Part shown: positions 8,638 through 17,742 of the stretch, piece by piece
Numbering within the stretch: position 1 is the first letter of the stretch
How the letters are laid out: every line of letters starts with the position of its first letter
NCBI GenBank assembly: GCA_000493945.1
Contig: AWNW01000007.1
Span: forward strand, 9,876 to 55,822
Source: Candidatus Hydrogenedens terephthalaticus JGI OTU-1
GTDB taxonomy: Bacteria; Hydrogenedentota; Hydrogenedentia; Hydrogenedentales; Hydrogenedentaceae
Direction: 5' to 3'
DNA: 45,947 bases
Notes under the pieces: model-generated
Told to the model about the DNA's origin: nothing
Database searches by the model: none
The model's input: the letters and a program-made list of their open reading frames with translations, nothing else
Made by a program: the position numbers and the translations under genes

Positions 8638-10092
8638 ATGCGTGGAACAAAAATTATTTGTACTATGGGTCCAGCTACATACGATGAATCTATCATTAAA
8701 TCCCTAATCAATGCAGGGATGGATGTAGCAAGACTAAATCTCTCTCATGGCACGCATGATTATCATAAAGAAATGTATAGAAAAATCCGTTCTGTATGTA
8801 AGGAATTAGGGAAAGATATTGCTATTTTGTTTGATTTACAAGGTCCAAAAATCCGCACAGGGTTGTTAGAAAATCATAAACCTATAGAGTTAATTCGTGG
8901 CGAGCATATAACCGTTACATCAGAGCAGGTTATAGGAAACAATAAAATTATCTCTACTGATTATTCTCTGTTACCAGAAGAAGTAAAACCGGGAAATAGA
9001 ATACTTTTAGCAGATGGGACTTTGGAACTTAAAGTAATTAAGGCTCACCCTCCGAAGATTGAATGTGAAATTGTAAGAGGAGGTATATTGGGTGAAAGAA
9101 AAGGGATGAATTTACCTGAGATACCTATTAAACTTCCATCATTAACAGAGAAGGATTGGGACGATCTTGATTTTGGAATTAGTTTAGGGGCTGATTATTT
9201 TGCTTTATCATTTGTTCGCACACCGGAAGATGTTATCCAGGTTAAAAAAAGATTGCAGGATAAGAATAGTACAGCTAAAGTTGTTGCGAAAATAGAGCGA
9301 CCTGAAGCCTTACAATGTATTGACCGTATTATAGAGGTATCCGATGCTTTGTTAATTGCACGAGGTGACCTTGCAGTTGAGACAATACTTGAGGAAATTC
9401 CTCTGGTGCAAAAAAGGATTATACGCAAGTGTAATATTGCGGGGATTCCTGTAATTACAGCGACACAAATGCTTGAATCAATGACAGAACACCCCATACC
9501 TACGCGTGCTGAGATGTCGGATGTTGCTAATGCAGTTCTTGATGGAACTGATGCCGTTATGTTGTCTGCAGAAACAGCGACAGGTAAAAATCCTATATCG
9601 GCTGTGGAAGTAATGGATAAAATTATCCGTTGCATAGAAAAAGACCAGAGTTATTTCGAATGTCCTTTTGATGAGATGTGTAAATCTACTTCTTTGAAGC
9701 AAGATAATAAAAAATTTCATAGTAAAATTGAAGATACTGCCATTGCTTCAGGTAAAGCGGTAAAACAATTGGTAATGACATTAAGCACAAAGGCTATTGC
9801 CTGTTTTACCTATTCAGGCTATTCCGCTATGGCTATCTCCAATTCTCGACCTAAAGTTCCTATATATGCGTTAACCCCTAACGAAAATGTAGCAAGACAA
9901 TGCTCTCTTTTCTGGGGTGTTCAGGCGATAAAACTTCCTGAAGTCCAATCTATTGAGGATATGCTCCTTACTGTGGAAAAAACTTTAATAACGAAGAAAT
10001 TAGTGAAACGAGGTGATATGGTAATAATTGTTGCCGGTTATCCTTTATCCGTTGCATGCCCGACTAACCTCATTAAAGTACATGTTATTTAA
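8638..10092 (+). CDS. pyk: Pyruvate kinase
   Basis: A 484-residue pyruvate kinase, the last ATP-forming step of glycolysis (PEP + ADP to pyruvate + ATP). The N-terminus reads KIICTMGPAT and MDVARLNLSHGTHD; the catalytic core has AKIERPEAL with the essential Lys, and ARGDLAVE for metal binding. ITATQMLESM and DGTDAVMLSAETATGKNP follow, then a complete C-terminal allosteric domain. AAAGGA at 8626-8631 is a good ribosome site. It may be in the same transcript as the upstream aspartokinase (54-base gap). Enzyme I and pyruvate kinase compete for PEP, so their proximity fits a central-carbon neighbourhood. Confidence 0.96.
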   Translation: MRGTKIICTMGPATYDESIIKSLINAGMDVARLNLSHGTHDYHKEMYRKIRSVCKELGKDIAILFDLQGPKIRTGLLENHKPIELIRGEHITVTSEQVIGNNKIISTDYSLLPEEVKPGNRILLADGTLELKVIKAHPPKIECEIVRGGILGERKGMNLPEIPIKLPSLTEKDWDDLDFGISLGADYFALSFVRTPEDVIQVKKRLQDKNSTAKVVAKIERPEALQCIDRIIEVSDALLIARGDLAVETILEEIPLVQKRIIRKCNIAGIPVITATQMLESMTEHPIPTRAEMSDVANAVLDGTDAVMLSAETATGKNPISAVEVMDKIIRCIEKDQSYFECPFDEMCKSTSLKQDNKKFHSKIEDTAIASGKAVKQLVMTLSTKAIACFTYSGYSAMAISNSRPKVPIYALTPNENVARQCSLFWGVQAIKLPEVQSIEDMLLTVEKTLITKKLVKRGDMVIIVAGYPLSVACPTNLIKVHVI

Positions 10093-10100
10093 TAAACCTC

Positions 10101-10844
10101 ATGAATAATCAAGACTGGTATATAGATGCTTTTGATGAATGGTATCCCATCGTTTACCAACATAGAGATGAAAAAGAAGCACAGGAACAAGTAGAATTTG
10201 TTTTTTCAGAATTAAACTTACAGTATAATCACAAAATTTTAGACTTATGTTGTGGTTATGGTAGGCATATAAATTTTTTATTTCCCAAGGTATCTTTTGT
10301 CGTAGGATACGATTTATCATTATATTTATTAAAAAAAGCACGGCATTTTTTATCCGATAAAATATCACTTGTAAGAGGAGATGTTCGATATTTGCCTTTT
10401 AATCCGGAAAGTTTTGATGTAGTTTTAAATTTTTTTACAAGTTTTGGTTATTTTGATGAAGATAAAGAAAATATTCGACAGATAGAGCAGGTTTCTTTTG
10501 TATTGAGAAATAAAGGAACTTTTTTCTTTGATTATCTAAATCCGTTACAGGTTAAAAAAATAACAAAGATAGAAACAAAAAAAACATATCATTCGTATAT
10601 AATAAAAGAAAATCGTTTTTATGATGAGATCAGCCGAGAACTTAAAAAAGAGGTGTCCATTTATTTAAATAATCAACTGAAAAAATCATATACAGAAAGA
10701 GTTAAAATATATAGCCTCGATGAAATATCAAGAATATTTTCATCACAGAATTTACATATCCAAAAAATATATGGCAACTATAATAAAGAATCATATACGG
10801 AAGAAAGCCCAAGACTTATAATTATCGGGGAAAAGAATGAATAA
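10101..10844 (+). CDS. Class I SAM-dependent methyltransferase (possible bacillithiol N-methyltransferase)
   Basis: A 247-residue protein with the Rossmann methyltransferase motif I KILDLCCGYGRH (about 45-56), an acidic residue at the end of beta-2 (VVGYDLS) and a motif IV-like segment SFDVVLNFFTSFGYF. It is a small-molecule-type methyltransferase with no extra domain. Its stop overlaps the bshC start by eight bases, so it is translated with a complete bacillithiol operon. In green sulfur bacteria a SAM methyltransferase (NmbA) is known to convert bacillithiol to N-methyl-bacillithiol; this protein is a candidate for the same role, an inference from context and fold rather than from a recognised substrate motif. 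No clear Shine-Dalgarno precedes it. Confidence 0.75.
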   Translation: MNNQDWYIDAFDEWYPIVYQHRDEKEAQEQVEFVFSELNLQYNHKILDLCCGYGRHINFLFPKVSFVVGYDLSLYLLKKARHFLSDKISLVRGDVRYLPFNPESFDVVLNFFTSFGYFDEDKENIRQIEQVSFVLRNKGTFFFDYLNPLQVKKITKIETKKTYHSYIIKENRFYDEISRELKKEVSIYLNNQLKKSYTERVKIYSLDEISRIFSSQNLHIQKIYGNYNKESYTEESPRLIIIGEKNE

Positions 10845-12351
10845 TCTGTTTCGGGATTTTTTATTATCAAAAAACGAATTAAGAGAGTTTTTCCCATGGT
10901 TACCTGTTGATGGGATAGAAAAAATCAATAACCTTATTAATGGTTATATTTCCAGAGAAAAAAACAATAACATATCCCCTGTAATTATAACGGGGCAACA
11001 GCCAGCTGTTTTTGGTGGACCTTTATATACTTTCTATAAGATAGCAACATCTATAAAATTATCCTTATTATTGCATAATAGATATGGGGATAAAATAAAG
11101 CCTGTTTTCTGGGCTCATTCATGGGACCATGATTGGGAAGAAGTATGTTCTACGAACTTTTTAACTTATAACTATGAAATATTCCCCTTTAAGTTCGACC
11201 CCGATAATTGTGAAAAGGGAAAACCTTTATATAAACTAAAATTGGATAAAAATTGTATCCAAAAACAAATCCCTGAGATTTTCAAGAATATAAAAGGGTC
11301 TGAATTTACTTCTCAATGGCAAGATTTTCTTTTAAATTCACTATCTTCATCCGATACTCTTTCGGATTGGTCACTAAATATTCTTAAACGAATATTTAAA
11401 GATGAAGATCTTTATTGGTATGAACCTCACAAAACAAACGATTTTAAAATTTTGCAGGAGCTTATTGAAATATCCATTGATAACCATTCCTTATTGTTTG
11501 ATAATTTTAATAAAACAACAAATCTTTTAAAAGAAATGGAATATAAACCTCAGGTACATAAATTAGCGGATAATGCATTCTTTTTTCTTGAAGAAAATGA
11601 TTATAGAAGTAAAATAAAATTTCAAAATGGTATTTTTTATTCTGAAATATCCAAAAGGGAATATACTGTATCTGAGATAAAACATATATTGCATTACGAA
11701 CCGGAACGCTTTTCCCCTAATCTTTTATTGAGGTGTATTTATCAACAGATGATTTTTCCCGTTGCCGTTTATATAGGTGGACCTGCAGAAGTCGCTTACT
11801 GGGCTCAATTGAAAGATTTGTTTACATTCTTTAAATTGCCTATGCCAATTGTATATCCTCGTAGCAGGTTTATATTGTTGCCTATAAAAATAAAAAAGTG
11901 GCTTTATGAATTGAATATAGATATACATACATTAACACAAACTTACGATAAAAAAAAGGAAATAAATTCTCATATTATATCTAACAGTCAAAATAATGAA
12001 ATAGAAAAAGCGAAAACAAAGTTTATAAATAATGCAAACTTGTTCTTTGATGACTTAACCGCAATATTTGATAATAATTCTTTAGAAAATTACCGCAGGA
12101 CATATCTATCAAAAATAGAAATCGAGGCACAAAAATTGATTGATAATTTTATCAAATCACAAAGAAATAAAAATGAAATATTTCAAAAGCGTCTTTACCA
12201 TATATCAAACACGATTTTACCTAATGGTTTGGAACAAGAAAGATTCTTTTCTGCTTTTTCCTTTATTCCTGAATATAATGATAACTTCATAAAAATAATA
12301 ATGAATAAAATAGACATTTCAGATTTTGATATAGGCATCGTAGAATTATGA
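10837..12351 (+). CDS. bshC: Bacillithiol biosynthesis cysteine-adding enzyme BshC
   Basis: A 504-residue BshC, which adds L-cysteine to glucosaminyl-malate in the last step of bacillithiol synthesis. The hallmark N-terminal stretch TGQQPAVFGGPLYTFYK is present, followed by PVFWAHSWDHDWEEV (family form: PVFWIA..EDHD) and, further on, the VYIGGPAEVAYWAQLKDLF segment. A helical, lysine-rich region at about 365-450 matches the family's coiled coil. It is slightly shorter than the ~540-residue Bacillus enzyme. It overlaps the upstream methyltransferase by eight bases and the downstream bshB1 by four, so translational coupling is likely. Confidence 0.93.
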   Translation: MNNLFRDFLLSKNELREFFPWLPVDGIEKINNLINGYISREKNNNISPVIITGQQPAVFGGPLYTFYKIATSIKLSLLLHNRYGDKIKPVFWAHSWDHDWEEVCSTNFLTYNYEIFPFKFDPDNCEKGKPLYKLKLDKNCIQKQIPEIFKNIKGSEFTSQWQDFLLNSLSSSDTLSDWSLNILKRIFKDEDLYWYEPHKTNDFKILQELIEISIDNHSLLFDNFNKTTNLLKEMEYKPQVHKLADNAFFFLEENDYRSKIKFQNGIFYSEISKREYTVSEIKHILHYEPERFSPNLLLRCIYQQMIFPVAVYIGGPAEVAYWAQLKDLFTFFKLPMPIVYPRSRFILLPIKIKKWLYELNIDIHTLTQTYDKKKEINSHIISNSQNNEIEKAKTKFINNANLFFDDLTAIFDNNSLENYRRTYLSKIEIEAQKLIDNFIKSQRNKNEIFQKRLYHISNTILPNGLEQERFFSAFSFIPEYNDNFIKIIMNKIDISDFDIGIVEL

Positions 12352-13055
12352 ATGAATTAGATATTTTAGCATTTGGAGCACACCCTGATGATGTTGAATT
12401 GGGGATTGGTGGAATATTATCAAAATGTGTTCAGAATGGTCTGAAAGTAGGAATCGTTGACTTAACCCAGGGGGAAATGGGTTCTCGTGGAACTGTTGAG
12501 GAAAGAAAAAAAGAGGCAGAAGAGGCGGGGAAAATAATTGGTATATTAGTTAGAGATAATCTTTGTTTAAAAGATTCAGAGATTCAAAATACCCCCGAAC
12601 AGAGATTGTCTGTGATTTATGCTATTAGAAAATACCGTCCTAAAATTATTTTTGCGACAATGTGTGAGGATAGACATCCAGACCATCACAATGCACATTT
12701 TTTAATAAAAGAAGCCAATTATTTTTCAGGTTTGTATAAAATAAAAACAGAACATGAGCCTTATCGTTGTCCGACATTACTTTTTTATTACCCTTATTAT
12801 GAAGTCAAATCCCCTAATTTTATTATTGATATTTCAGAACATTATGAGAATAAAATAGATGCCCTGAAGGCACATCGTTCACAATTTTTTAATCCTGAAT
12901 ATTTGGGAAATAAAACTTTTATTTCTTCCGAGAGATTCTGGAACAGCATTCGAGACCGATGTGCATATTGGGGAAGTAGAATTAATGTTTCCTATGCAGA
13001 AACGATTTATACTATAGAACCTATAAATTTATCAGCACTTAAAATAATTATCTAA
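12348..13055 (+). CDS. bshB1: Bacillithiol biosynthesis deacetylase BshB1
   Basis: A 235-residue PIG-L/LmbE-family zinc deacetylase that removes the acetyl group from GlcNAc-malate. The signature GAHPDDVELG (10-19) gives zinc ligands His12 and Asp15 and catalytic Asp14; the third ligand lies in the DRHPDHHNAH motif near residue 110. LTQGEMGSRGT is also typical of the BshB1 branch. Placement between bshC and bshA fixes the substrate far better than the fold alone, because PIG-L proteins deacetylate many sugars. The ATGA overlap with the bshC stop indicates coupled translation. Confidence 0.93.
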   Translation: MNELDILAFGAHPDDVELGIGGILSKCVQNGLKVGIVDLTQGEMGSRGTVEERKKEAEEAGKIIGILVRDNLCLKDSEIQNTPEQRLSVIYAIRKYRPKIIFATMCEDRHPDHHNAHFLIKEANYFSGLYKIKTEHEPYRCPTLLFYYPYYEVKSPNFIIDISEHYENKIDALKAHRSQFFNPEYLGNKTFISSERFWNSIRDRCAYWGSRINVSYAETIYTIEPINLSALKIII

Positions 13056-13056
13056 T

Positions 13057-14205
13057 ATGAAAACTAATGAAAAAAGATTAAAGATTGGTATTAGTTGTCA
13101 TACTTCTACAGGTGGAAGTGGCATTGTAGCAACTGAACTGGGTTTAGCACTTGCTTCTCGTGGGCATGAGGTTCACTTTGTTGTGGATAATATTCCTTTT
13201 CGACTGAGGGATAATCTTGAGAATGTTTTCTGCCATATTGTAGAACCTGTAAATTATCCTGTCTTAAACCAACCACCTTATTATCTGGCTATGGCATCAC
13301 GAATTGCCGAAGTTGTTGAAGAACATAATATTCAGATATGGCATGCACATTACGCAATACCTCATGCAAGTATTGCATTACTTGCAAAAGAAATGCTCCC
13401 TCAGGAATTAAAGTTCTGTCTAATAACCACTCTTCACGGTACGGATATTACTATTGTAGGTGCTGACCCATCATTGCATAGGATAACAAAATATGCGATG
13501 GAACATAGTTGTGCAATAACAGCAGTATCTAATTGGTTAAAGCACGAAACGGAACGGGAATTTCAATTATCTAAACCTATTTATACTATATACAACTTTA
13601 TAGACCCTTCGCGTTTTAATATAAAAAATAAGGCTCGTATCCCTTTTATAGAAAAAAATAAAAAGGTTGTTATGCATATTTCCAATTTTAGAGCCGTGAA
13701 ACGGGTTACGGATGTAATTCGTGTTTTCAAAAAAATTTCTGACAAGATGGATGCTCAGTTAATCATGGTTGGAGAGGGACCTGAAAAAGTTTCATCTGTT
13801 GGAGTCGCCAGACAATTAGGTATATTAAATAAGGTAAAATATATAGGAAATTATCATAATATTGAGGAACTTTTACCTCATGCTGATTTGGTAATACAAC
13901 CCAGTGAACATGAAAGTTTCGGAATGGTTGCATTAGAAGCCATGGCATCGGGTGTTCCTGTTATTGCTACTAAAAGTGGTGGAATACAGGAATTGATTAT
14001 AGATGGAGAAACGGGCTTTTTGTGTGAAGTAGGTGATATTGAAACTATGGCTGACTGGGCTATTCAAGTCTTATTTGACAAGAAATTACAGAAAGAGATT
14101 GGTAAAAGAAGTATGGAAAGAGTAAAAAAATATTTTAGTGTTGATAAAATAATACCTCAATATGAAAAGTTATACATAAACACAATAAATAAACACAAAA
14201 GATAA
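13057..14205 (+). CDS. bshA: N-acetyl-alpha-D-glucosaminyl L-malate synthase BshA
   Basis: A 382-residue GT4-family glycosyltransferase with the BshA N-terminus KIGISCHTSTGGSGIVATEL, joining GlcNAc from UDP-GlcNAc to L-malate in the first step of bacillithiol synthesis. The donor-binding C-terminal half has the retaining-GT EX7E region EHESFGMVALEAMASG and the following PVIATKSGGIQELI. The length matches known BshA (~375-380). It starts one base after the bshB1 stop, completing a three-enzyme pathway in the order C-B-A, the reverse of the reaction order. Confidence 0.95.
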   Translation: MKTNEKRLKIGISCHTSTGGSGIVATELGLALASRGHEVHFVVDNIPFRLRDNLENVFCHIVEPVNYPVLNQPPYYLAMASRIAEVVEEHNIQIWHAHYAIPHASIALLAKEMLPQELKFCLITTLHGTDITIVGADPSLHRITKYAMEHSCAITAVSNWLKHETEREFQLSKPIYTIYNFIDPSRFNIKNKARIPFIEKNKKVVMHISNFRAVKRVTDVIRVFKKISDKMDAQLIMVGEGPEKVSSVGVARQLGILNKVKYIGNYHNIEELLPHADLVIQPSEHESFGMVALEAMASGVPVIATKSGGIQELIIDGETGFLCEVGDIETMADWAIQVLFDKKLQKEIGKRSMERVKKYFSVDKIIPQYEKLYINTINKHKR

Positions 14206-14209
14206 TATT

Positions 14210-15121
14210 ATGGACAATAGAAACATCATTAAAATAGGTATCTTTTACGATGGTAATTTCTTTTTTCATGTAAGCACCTACTACAGATATGTTCATCCTC
14301 CTCGGAAGAGAATATCTATTGGTGGATTGCATGAATTTATTCGCAATAGAGTGGCAGAATTTGAAAACACAGATATACGATATGCACAAATAGTGACCGC
14401 TCATTTCTTTAGGGGGAGATTATCTGCTAAAGATGCAGAACTCGAAGGTAGACTTTATTCAGAGCGTGTTTTTGAAGATATCCTGATGAGTGAAGGGATT
14501 GTTACACATTATTTGCCTATCCGAACAAAAAGTGAAAAACGGCATGAGACAGGTATTGATGTATGGTTTGCCTTAGAAGCCTATGAAGCCGTTGTTCATA
14601 AGGAATTGGACATACTTGTCTTAATTACAGGGGATGCTGATTTTATACCACTTGTGAAAAAAGCACAATCAGCAGGTGCAAAAGTTATGATTTTAGGATG
14701 GGATTTTAAATATACCGATGAAACTGGAATGGAACAATCTACATTAACATCAACAGAACTTCTGAATATCTCCACTTATCCTCTGAAAATGCACTTGTTA
14801 ATTGAGGAAGGTATGCAAGAAGATGACCCTGAAATATTAAGTTTATTTTTCGAACTAAAAGAAGAGAGCCAAAACAATCATGCAAAATCATATATCAAAG
14901 GGAAAATCCATTCTTTGAAGGAAGGATATGGGTTTATATCATCTCCTGATTTTCCCAATAATGTTTTTTTCCATTACTCTGCCCTATCTAATCATAATTA
15001 TCAGGATTTAGTTATCGGTCAAGATGTAGAATTTCTTATTCGAGAAACGGAAAAAGGAATAGTAGCACATCCTGTTATTGTTATTGATAATCCTTATGAT
15101 GGAGATAATTCAATAAAGTAG
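14210..15121 (+). CDS. NYN-domain (LabA-like PIN) protein fused to a cold-shock domain
   Basis: A 303-residue two-domain protein. Residues ~5-185 form an NYN/LabA-type PIN-fold nuclease: IGIFYDGNFFF with Asp14, a middle acidic GIDVWFALEAY, and LVLITGDADFIPLV with the clustered aspartates. Residues ~225-300 form a cold-shock, OB-fold domain: IKGKIHSLKEGYGFISS and NVFFHYSAL carry the RNP-like aromatic residues. Both halves point to RNA binding or processing; nuclease activity is inferred, not shown. It starts four bases after bshA and is probably co-transcribed with the bacillithiol genes, though no functional link is known. It converges on the metallophosphoesterase with a four-base gap. Confidence 0.82.
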   Translation: MDNRNIIKIGIFYDGNFFFHVSTYYRYVHPPRKRISIGGLHEFIRNRVAEFENTDIRYAQIVTAHFFRGRLSAKDAELEGRLYSERVFEDILMSEGIVTHYLPIRTKSEKRHETGIDVWFALEAYEAVVHKELDILVLITGDADFIPLVKKAQSAGAKVMILGWDFKYTDETGMEQSTLTSTELLNISTYPLKMHLLIEEGMQEDDPEILSLFFELKEESQNNHAKSYIKGKIHSLKEGYGFISSPDFPNNVFFHYSALSNHNYQDLVIGQDVEFLIRETEKGIVAHPVIVIDNPYDGDNSIK

Positions 15122-15125
15122 TTTT

Positions 15126-16190
15126 TTATTCCTTTTCAAGTTCGTCCTGCCAGGGAAGTTCTTCTATTTTTTCTATTTGTGTTCCTTTTACAGGGTGCCA
15201 TCTTTTATTGTTTGGGGTAACGGATACCCATTCATATTCACCTGTAGATGGATATAAAGAATAAAGTTTACCACCTTTCGGAACACTATCAGCGCCATAT
15301 CCTCCTTTTCCTGTTGCACGTCCATAGATTAAATCAATACCTTCAATAACGCCTGAATAATCATTTACATGGTCATGTCCACAAATACATGCTTTGAGTC
15401 CTGGAATCTTCTTTAGAAACGGTAATGATTCACCCTGTTCTTTTTCATAACATACCTTTTCAAATTTTACGCCTGATGCTATTTTATTTTCCCATATTGT
15501 ATGGTATTGATAAATAGGAATATGACAAGCCATAAATGTTGGTATAACATCTGTATTCTTATTACACCATTGGTCAATCCATTGCCTTTGTTCATTCATT
15601 AATCCGTACCTATTACTATTCAAACATACCATTCTCCATAATTTTTTATTGGATTCGTTTTCAATTATCACATGGTAGTTTCCTTCGTTAATTCCTCCAC
15701 GATACATAGAGTTTTTTGCTAAGGCTAATATATCATGTCCTTTTGCATAGTCTGACAACATATCATGGTTTCCCCATGTATAAAACCAGGGAATATTCAA
15801 AGAACCAAAAAATTCTGCTGCCTGTTCTAAATACATCAAACCCCTTCCAAAAGCATTTTCATTCCATACATCACCGGTAACTGCCAATAGATGGGGCTGT
15901 GTAAGATCCAATAATTTTTTGACAATATCTCGTGTTGTTTCATCCACATTTTTATCCTTACGATATGGATTAAAATGTATATCTGTTACTTGTAATAATT
16001 GTATAGATTTTGGATTCCCCTGGATTTTCAATGTATAAGAATCTTCCTTTACAGTCTCCGATTTTTGCATTCCTACAATTATTTTTGGTTCTTCTTTTTT
16101 TGCCCATACCCTTTCTGCATTTAGAAGTGTAAATGTTCCAACTAAACCACTACCTATAAAAAATCTACGCGTAATTTTGTTATTACTCAT
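15126..16190 (-). CDS. Tat-exported metallophosphoesterase
   Basis: A 354-residue calcineurin-type phosphoesterase. The N-terminus has a twin-arginine signal, TRRFFIGSG with Arg8-Arg9, then a hydrophobic stretch ending near Ala30, implying folded export to the periplasm. The metal-binding blocks are complete: VTDIHFNP (Asp70, His72), VTGDVWNE, TWGNHD, a MACHIPIYQ His, and ICGHDHVNDY. The overall layout resembles the purple-acid-phosphatase/3',5'-cAMP phosphodiesterase-like secreted branch. The substrate is unknown. It is a lone minus-strand gene diverging from the alpha/beta hydrolase across 71 A+T-rich bases. Confidence 0.87.
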   Translation of the reverse strand: MSNNKITRRFFIGSGLVGTFTLLNAERVWAKKEEPKIIVGMQKSETVKEDSYTLKIQGNPKSIQLLQVTDIHFNPYRKDKNVDETTRDIVKKLLDLTQPHLLAVTGDVWNENAFGRGLMYLEQAAEFFGSLNIPWFYTWGNHDMLSDYAKGHDILALAKNSMYRGGINEGNYHVIIENESNKKLWRMVCLNSNRYGLMNEQRQWIDQWCNKNTDVIPTFMACHIPIYQYHTIWENKIASGVKFEKVCYEKEQGESLPFLKKIPGLKACICGHDHVNDYSGVIEGIDLIYGRATGKGGYGADSVPKGGKLYSLYPSTGEYEWVSVTPNNKRWHPVKGTQIEKIEELPWQDELEKE

Positions 16191-16261
16191 ACAAGTATCC
16201 TTCTATTGTTTTAGTTTTTTATAATATAAAAAAATTCAACTAAAATAAAACTACTATTTAA

Positions 16262-17107
16262 ATGAAACAATTTTTTTTATCTATTAATTCTTCAATAAGA
16301 CTATCTATATACGACTTTGGTGGCAAAGGATTACCTATAATTTTCTGTCATTTTACGGGGGGACTGGGTAAATTGTGGCAGAGCGTCATCACACCTTTAA
16401 GGAAAAACTTTCGTTGTTTCGCTTTTGATGCAAGAGGTCATGGAGATTCATCTAAACCGTTGGAATTGGAATGTTATGATTGGAATGAACATCTATCTGA
16501 TTTAATTGCTGTAATTAACTATATAAAAGAATTGACAAATTCTGATTGTATATTGGGTGTTGGGCATTCATTTGGTTCTGCATGTTTATCACAGGCTGTT
16601 GTTAAGACACAAAAACATATTTTATGGAAAAAAATCATATTAATAGAACCTATATTAGGTCCTGAAATTTTTGATTTTCGCAAAATGAAAATGTCTGAAA
16701 TCGCCCGAAAAAGACAAGGTTATTTTGAATCAGAGGAACAAATTGATGCAATACTACGAAAAAAACAGCCTTACAAGAATTGGAATACTAAATCATGGTA
16801 TCTATTTAAAAAACATGGATTTTCAATAAATAAAAATGAACAGTATTGTTTAAAATGTACTCCAGAAATAGAATCGTATCAGTACCTATATGGTAATCCT
16901 TCTGGATGGTTCGAACGATTAAAAAAAATTAATATTCCCGTTCTTTTAATTTATGGTAAAAATAGTGAACTTTTACCTTTGAGCGATTATCAATTAAAAC
17001 AGATGAAAAATGCTTATTTAATGAAAATTCCAGAAGTCGGTCATTTCTTCCCACAAGAAAAGCCATCTCACCTTGCAGAAATAATAAAAAATTGGTTCGC
17101 CCCTTAA
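16262..17107 (+). CDS. Alpha/beta-hydrolase fold protein
   Basis: A 281-residue cytoplasmic alpha/beta hydrolase. The oxyanion region (CHFTGGLGKLW), FDARGHGDSSKP and the nucleophile elbow GVGHSFGSA (Ser103) are clear, as is the catalytic His261 in EVGHFFPQEKP. The acid is less certain: the usual Asp position reads LLIYGKNSELLPLS, so Glu or a nearby Asp may serve. No lipase, haloalkane or ester-specific signature stands out, so the substrate is unknown. No good Shine-Dalgarno is seen before the ATG. Confidence 0.82.
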   Translation: MKQFFLSINSSIRLSIYDFGGKGLPIIFCHFTGGLGKLWQSVITPLRKNFRCFAFDARGHGDSSKPLELECYDWNEHLSDLIAVINYIKELTNSDCILGVGHSFGSACLSQAVVKTQKHILWKKIILIEPILGPEIFDFRKMKMSEIARKRQGYFESEEQIDAILRKKQPYKNWNTKSWYLFKKHGFSINKNEQYCLKCTPEIESYQYLYGNPSGWFERLKKINIPVLLIYGKNSELLPLSDYQLKQMKNAYLMKIPEVGHFFPQEKPSHLAEIIKNWFAP

Positions 17108-17115
17108 AATAATTG

Positions 17116-17143
17116 TTGACATTAGTATTAATTATGTTATATT
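17116..17143 (+). promoter_or_regulatory. Sigma70-type promoter for the PagL-like gene
   Basis: A perfect TTGACA at 17116-17121 is followed after 16 bases by TATATT at 17138-17143, 32 bases before the ATG at 17176. It begins nine bases after the hydrolase stop, so the PagL-like gene seems to have its own promoter. GGGTAA just before the start may act as a weak ribosome site. Confidence 0.5.
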
Positions 17144-17175
17144 ATTTCTAAAAAACAATCATAAAGGGTAATGCT

Positions 17176-17742
17176 ATGCAAAAAATTATTTCTTTACAAC
17201 TGAATTTTTTTATCACTTTAATCTTTGTTTTTTGTTTTTCTCTTCATGTATTCTCCGATGAAACATGTGAGGTAAAGAATTGTGATTTAAAACTTAGATT
17301 AGAATTAGGCTCTTCTTTTAGAATCGCACATGATAGTAATGATGCCGATGGAGTTCTAATTTCTTCTTCTGTTGATATTGGGAAAGAACTCTCCCCTCGA
17401 ACAACTCTATCTTTAAGGCTTTTGCCCGTTTTCGGTTATATACAGGAAGGAAATATAGAAGATATAATAGGGTTTGGAGCCGGTGGTGTATTAAGAATTT
17501 ATTTTAAGAAGAACCAGGAAAAAGGATTTTTTACAGAGATACACGAAGTTGTTTGTATACATGAAAATAAATTTGAAGGGAATGATTCCAATATTAATTT
17601 TTATTCTGCTATCGGTATTGGTTATCAGTTTTGCTCTAATTGGGATATGTTATTACGATTTGGTCATATATCTAATGCAGATATAAAAGACAATAATGAA
17701 GGATCAAATCTTTTGGGTTTAGGAGTTGGATATACATTTTAA
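17176..17742 (+). CDS. PagL-like lipid A 3-O-deacylase (acyloxyacyl hydrolase family)
   Basis: A 188-residue predicted outer-membrane beta-barrel. Residues 1-27 are a signal peptide ending near VFSDE. Alternating beta-strand patterns follow, and the chain ends in an aromatic-rich strand with a terminal Phe (GVGYTF), the usual BAM recognition end. The C-terminal RFGHISNADI motif with His164, Ser166 and Asn167, plus a nearby acidic residue (Glu175), resembles the PagL active site (H-x-S-N ... E), though the spacing to the acid differs. PagL removes a 3-O-acyl chain from lipid A at the cell surface, which would imply LPS in this organism. Two cysteines (31, 36) near the mature N-terminus are unusual. 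Confidence 0.68.
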   Translation: MQKIISLQLNFFITLIFVFCFSLHVFSDETCEVKNCDLKLRLELGSSFRIAHDSNDADGVLISSSVDIGKELSPRTTLSLRLLPVFGYIQEGNIEDIIGFGAGGVLRIYFKKNQEKGFFTEIHEVVCIHENKFEGNDSNINFYSAIGIGYQFCSNWDMLLRFGHISNADIKDNNEGSNLLGLGVGYTF

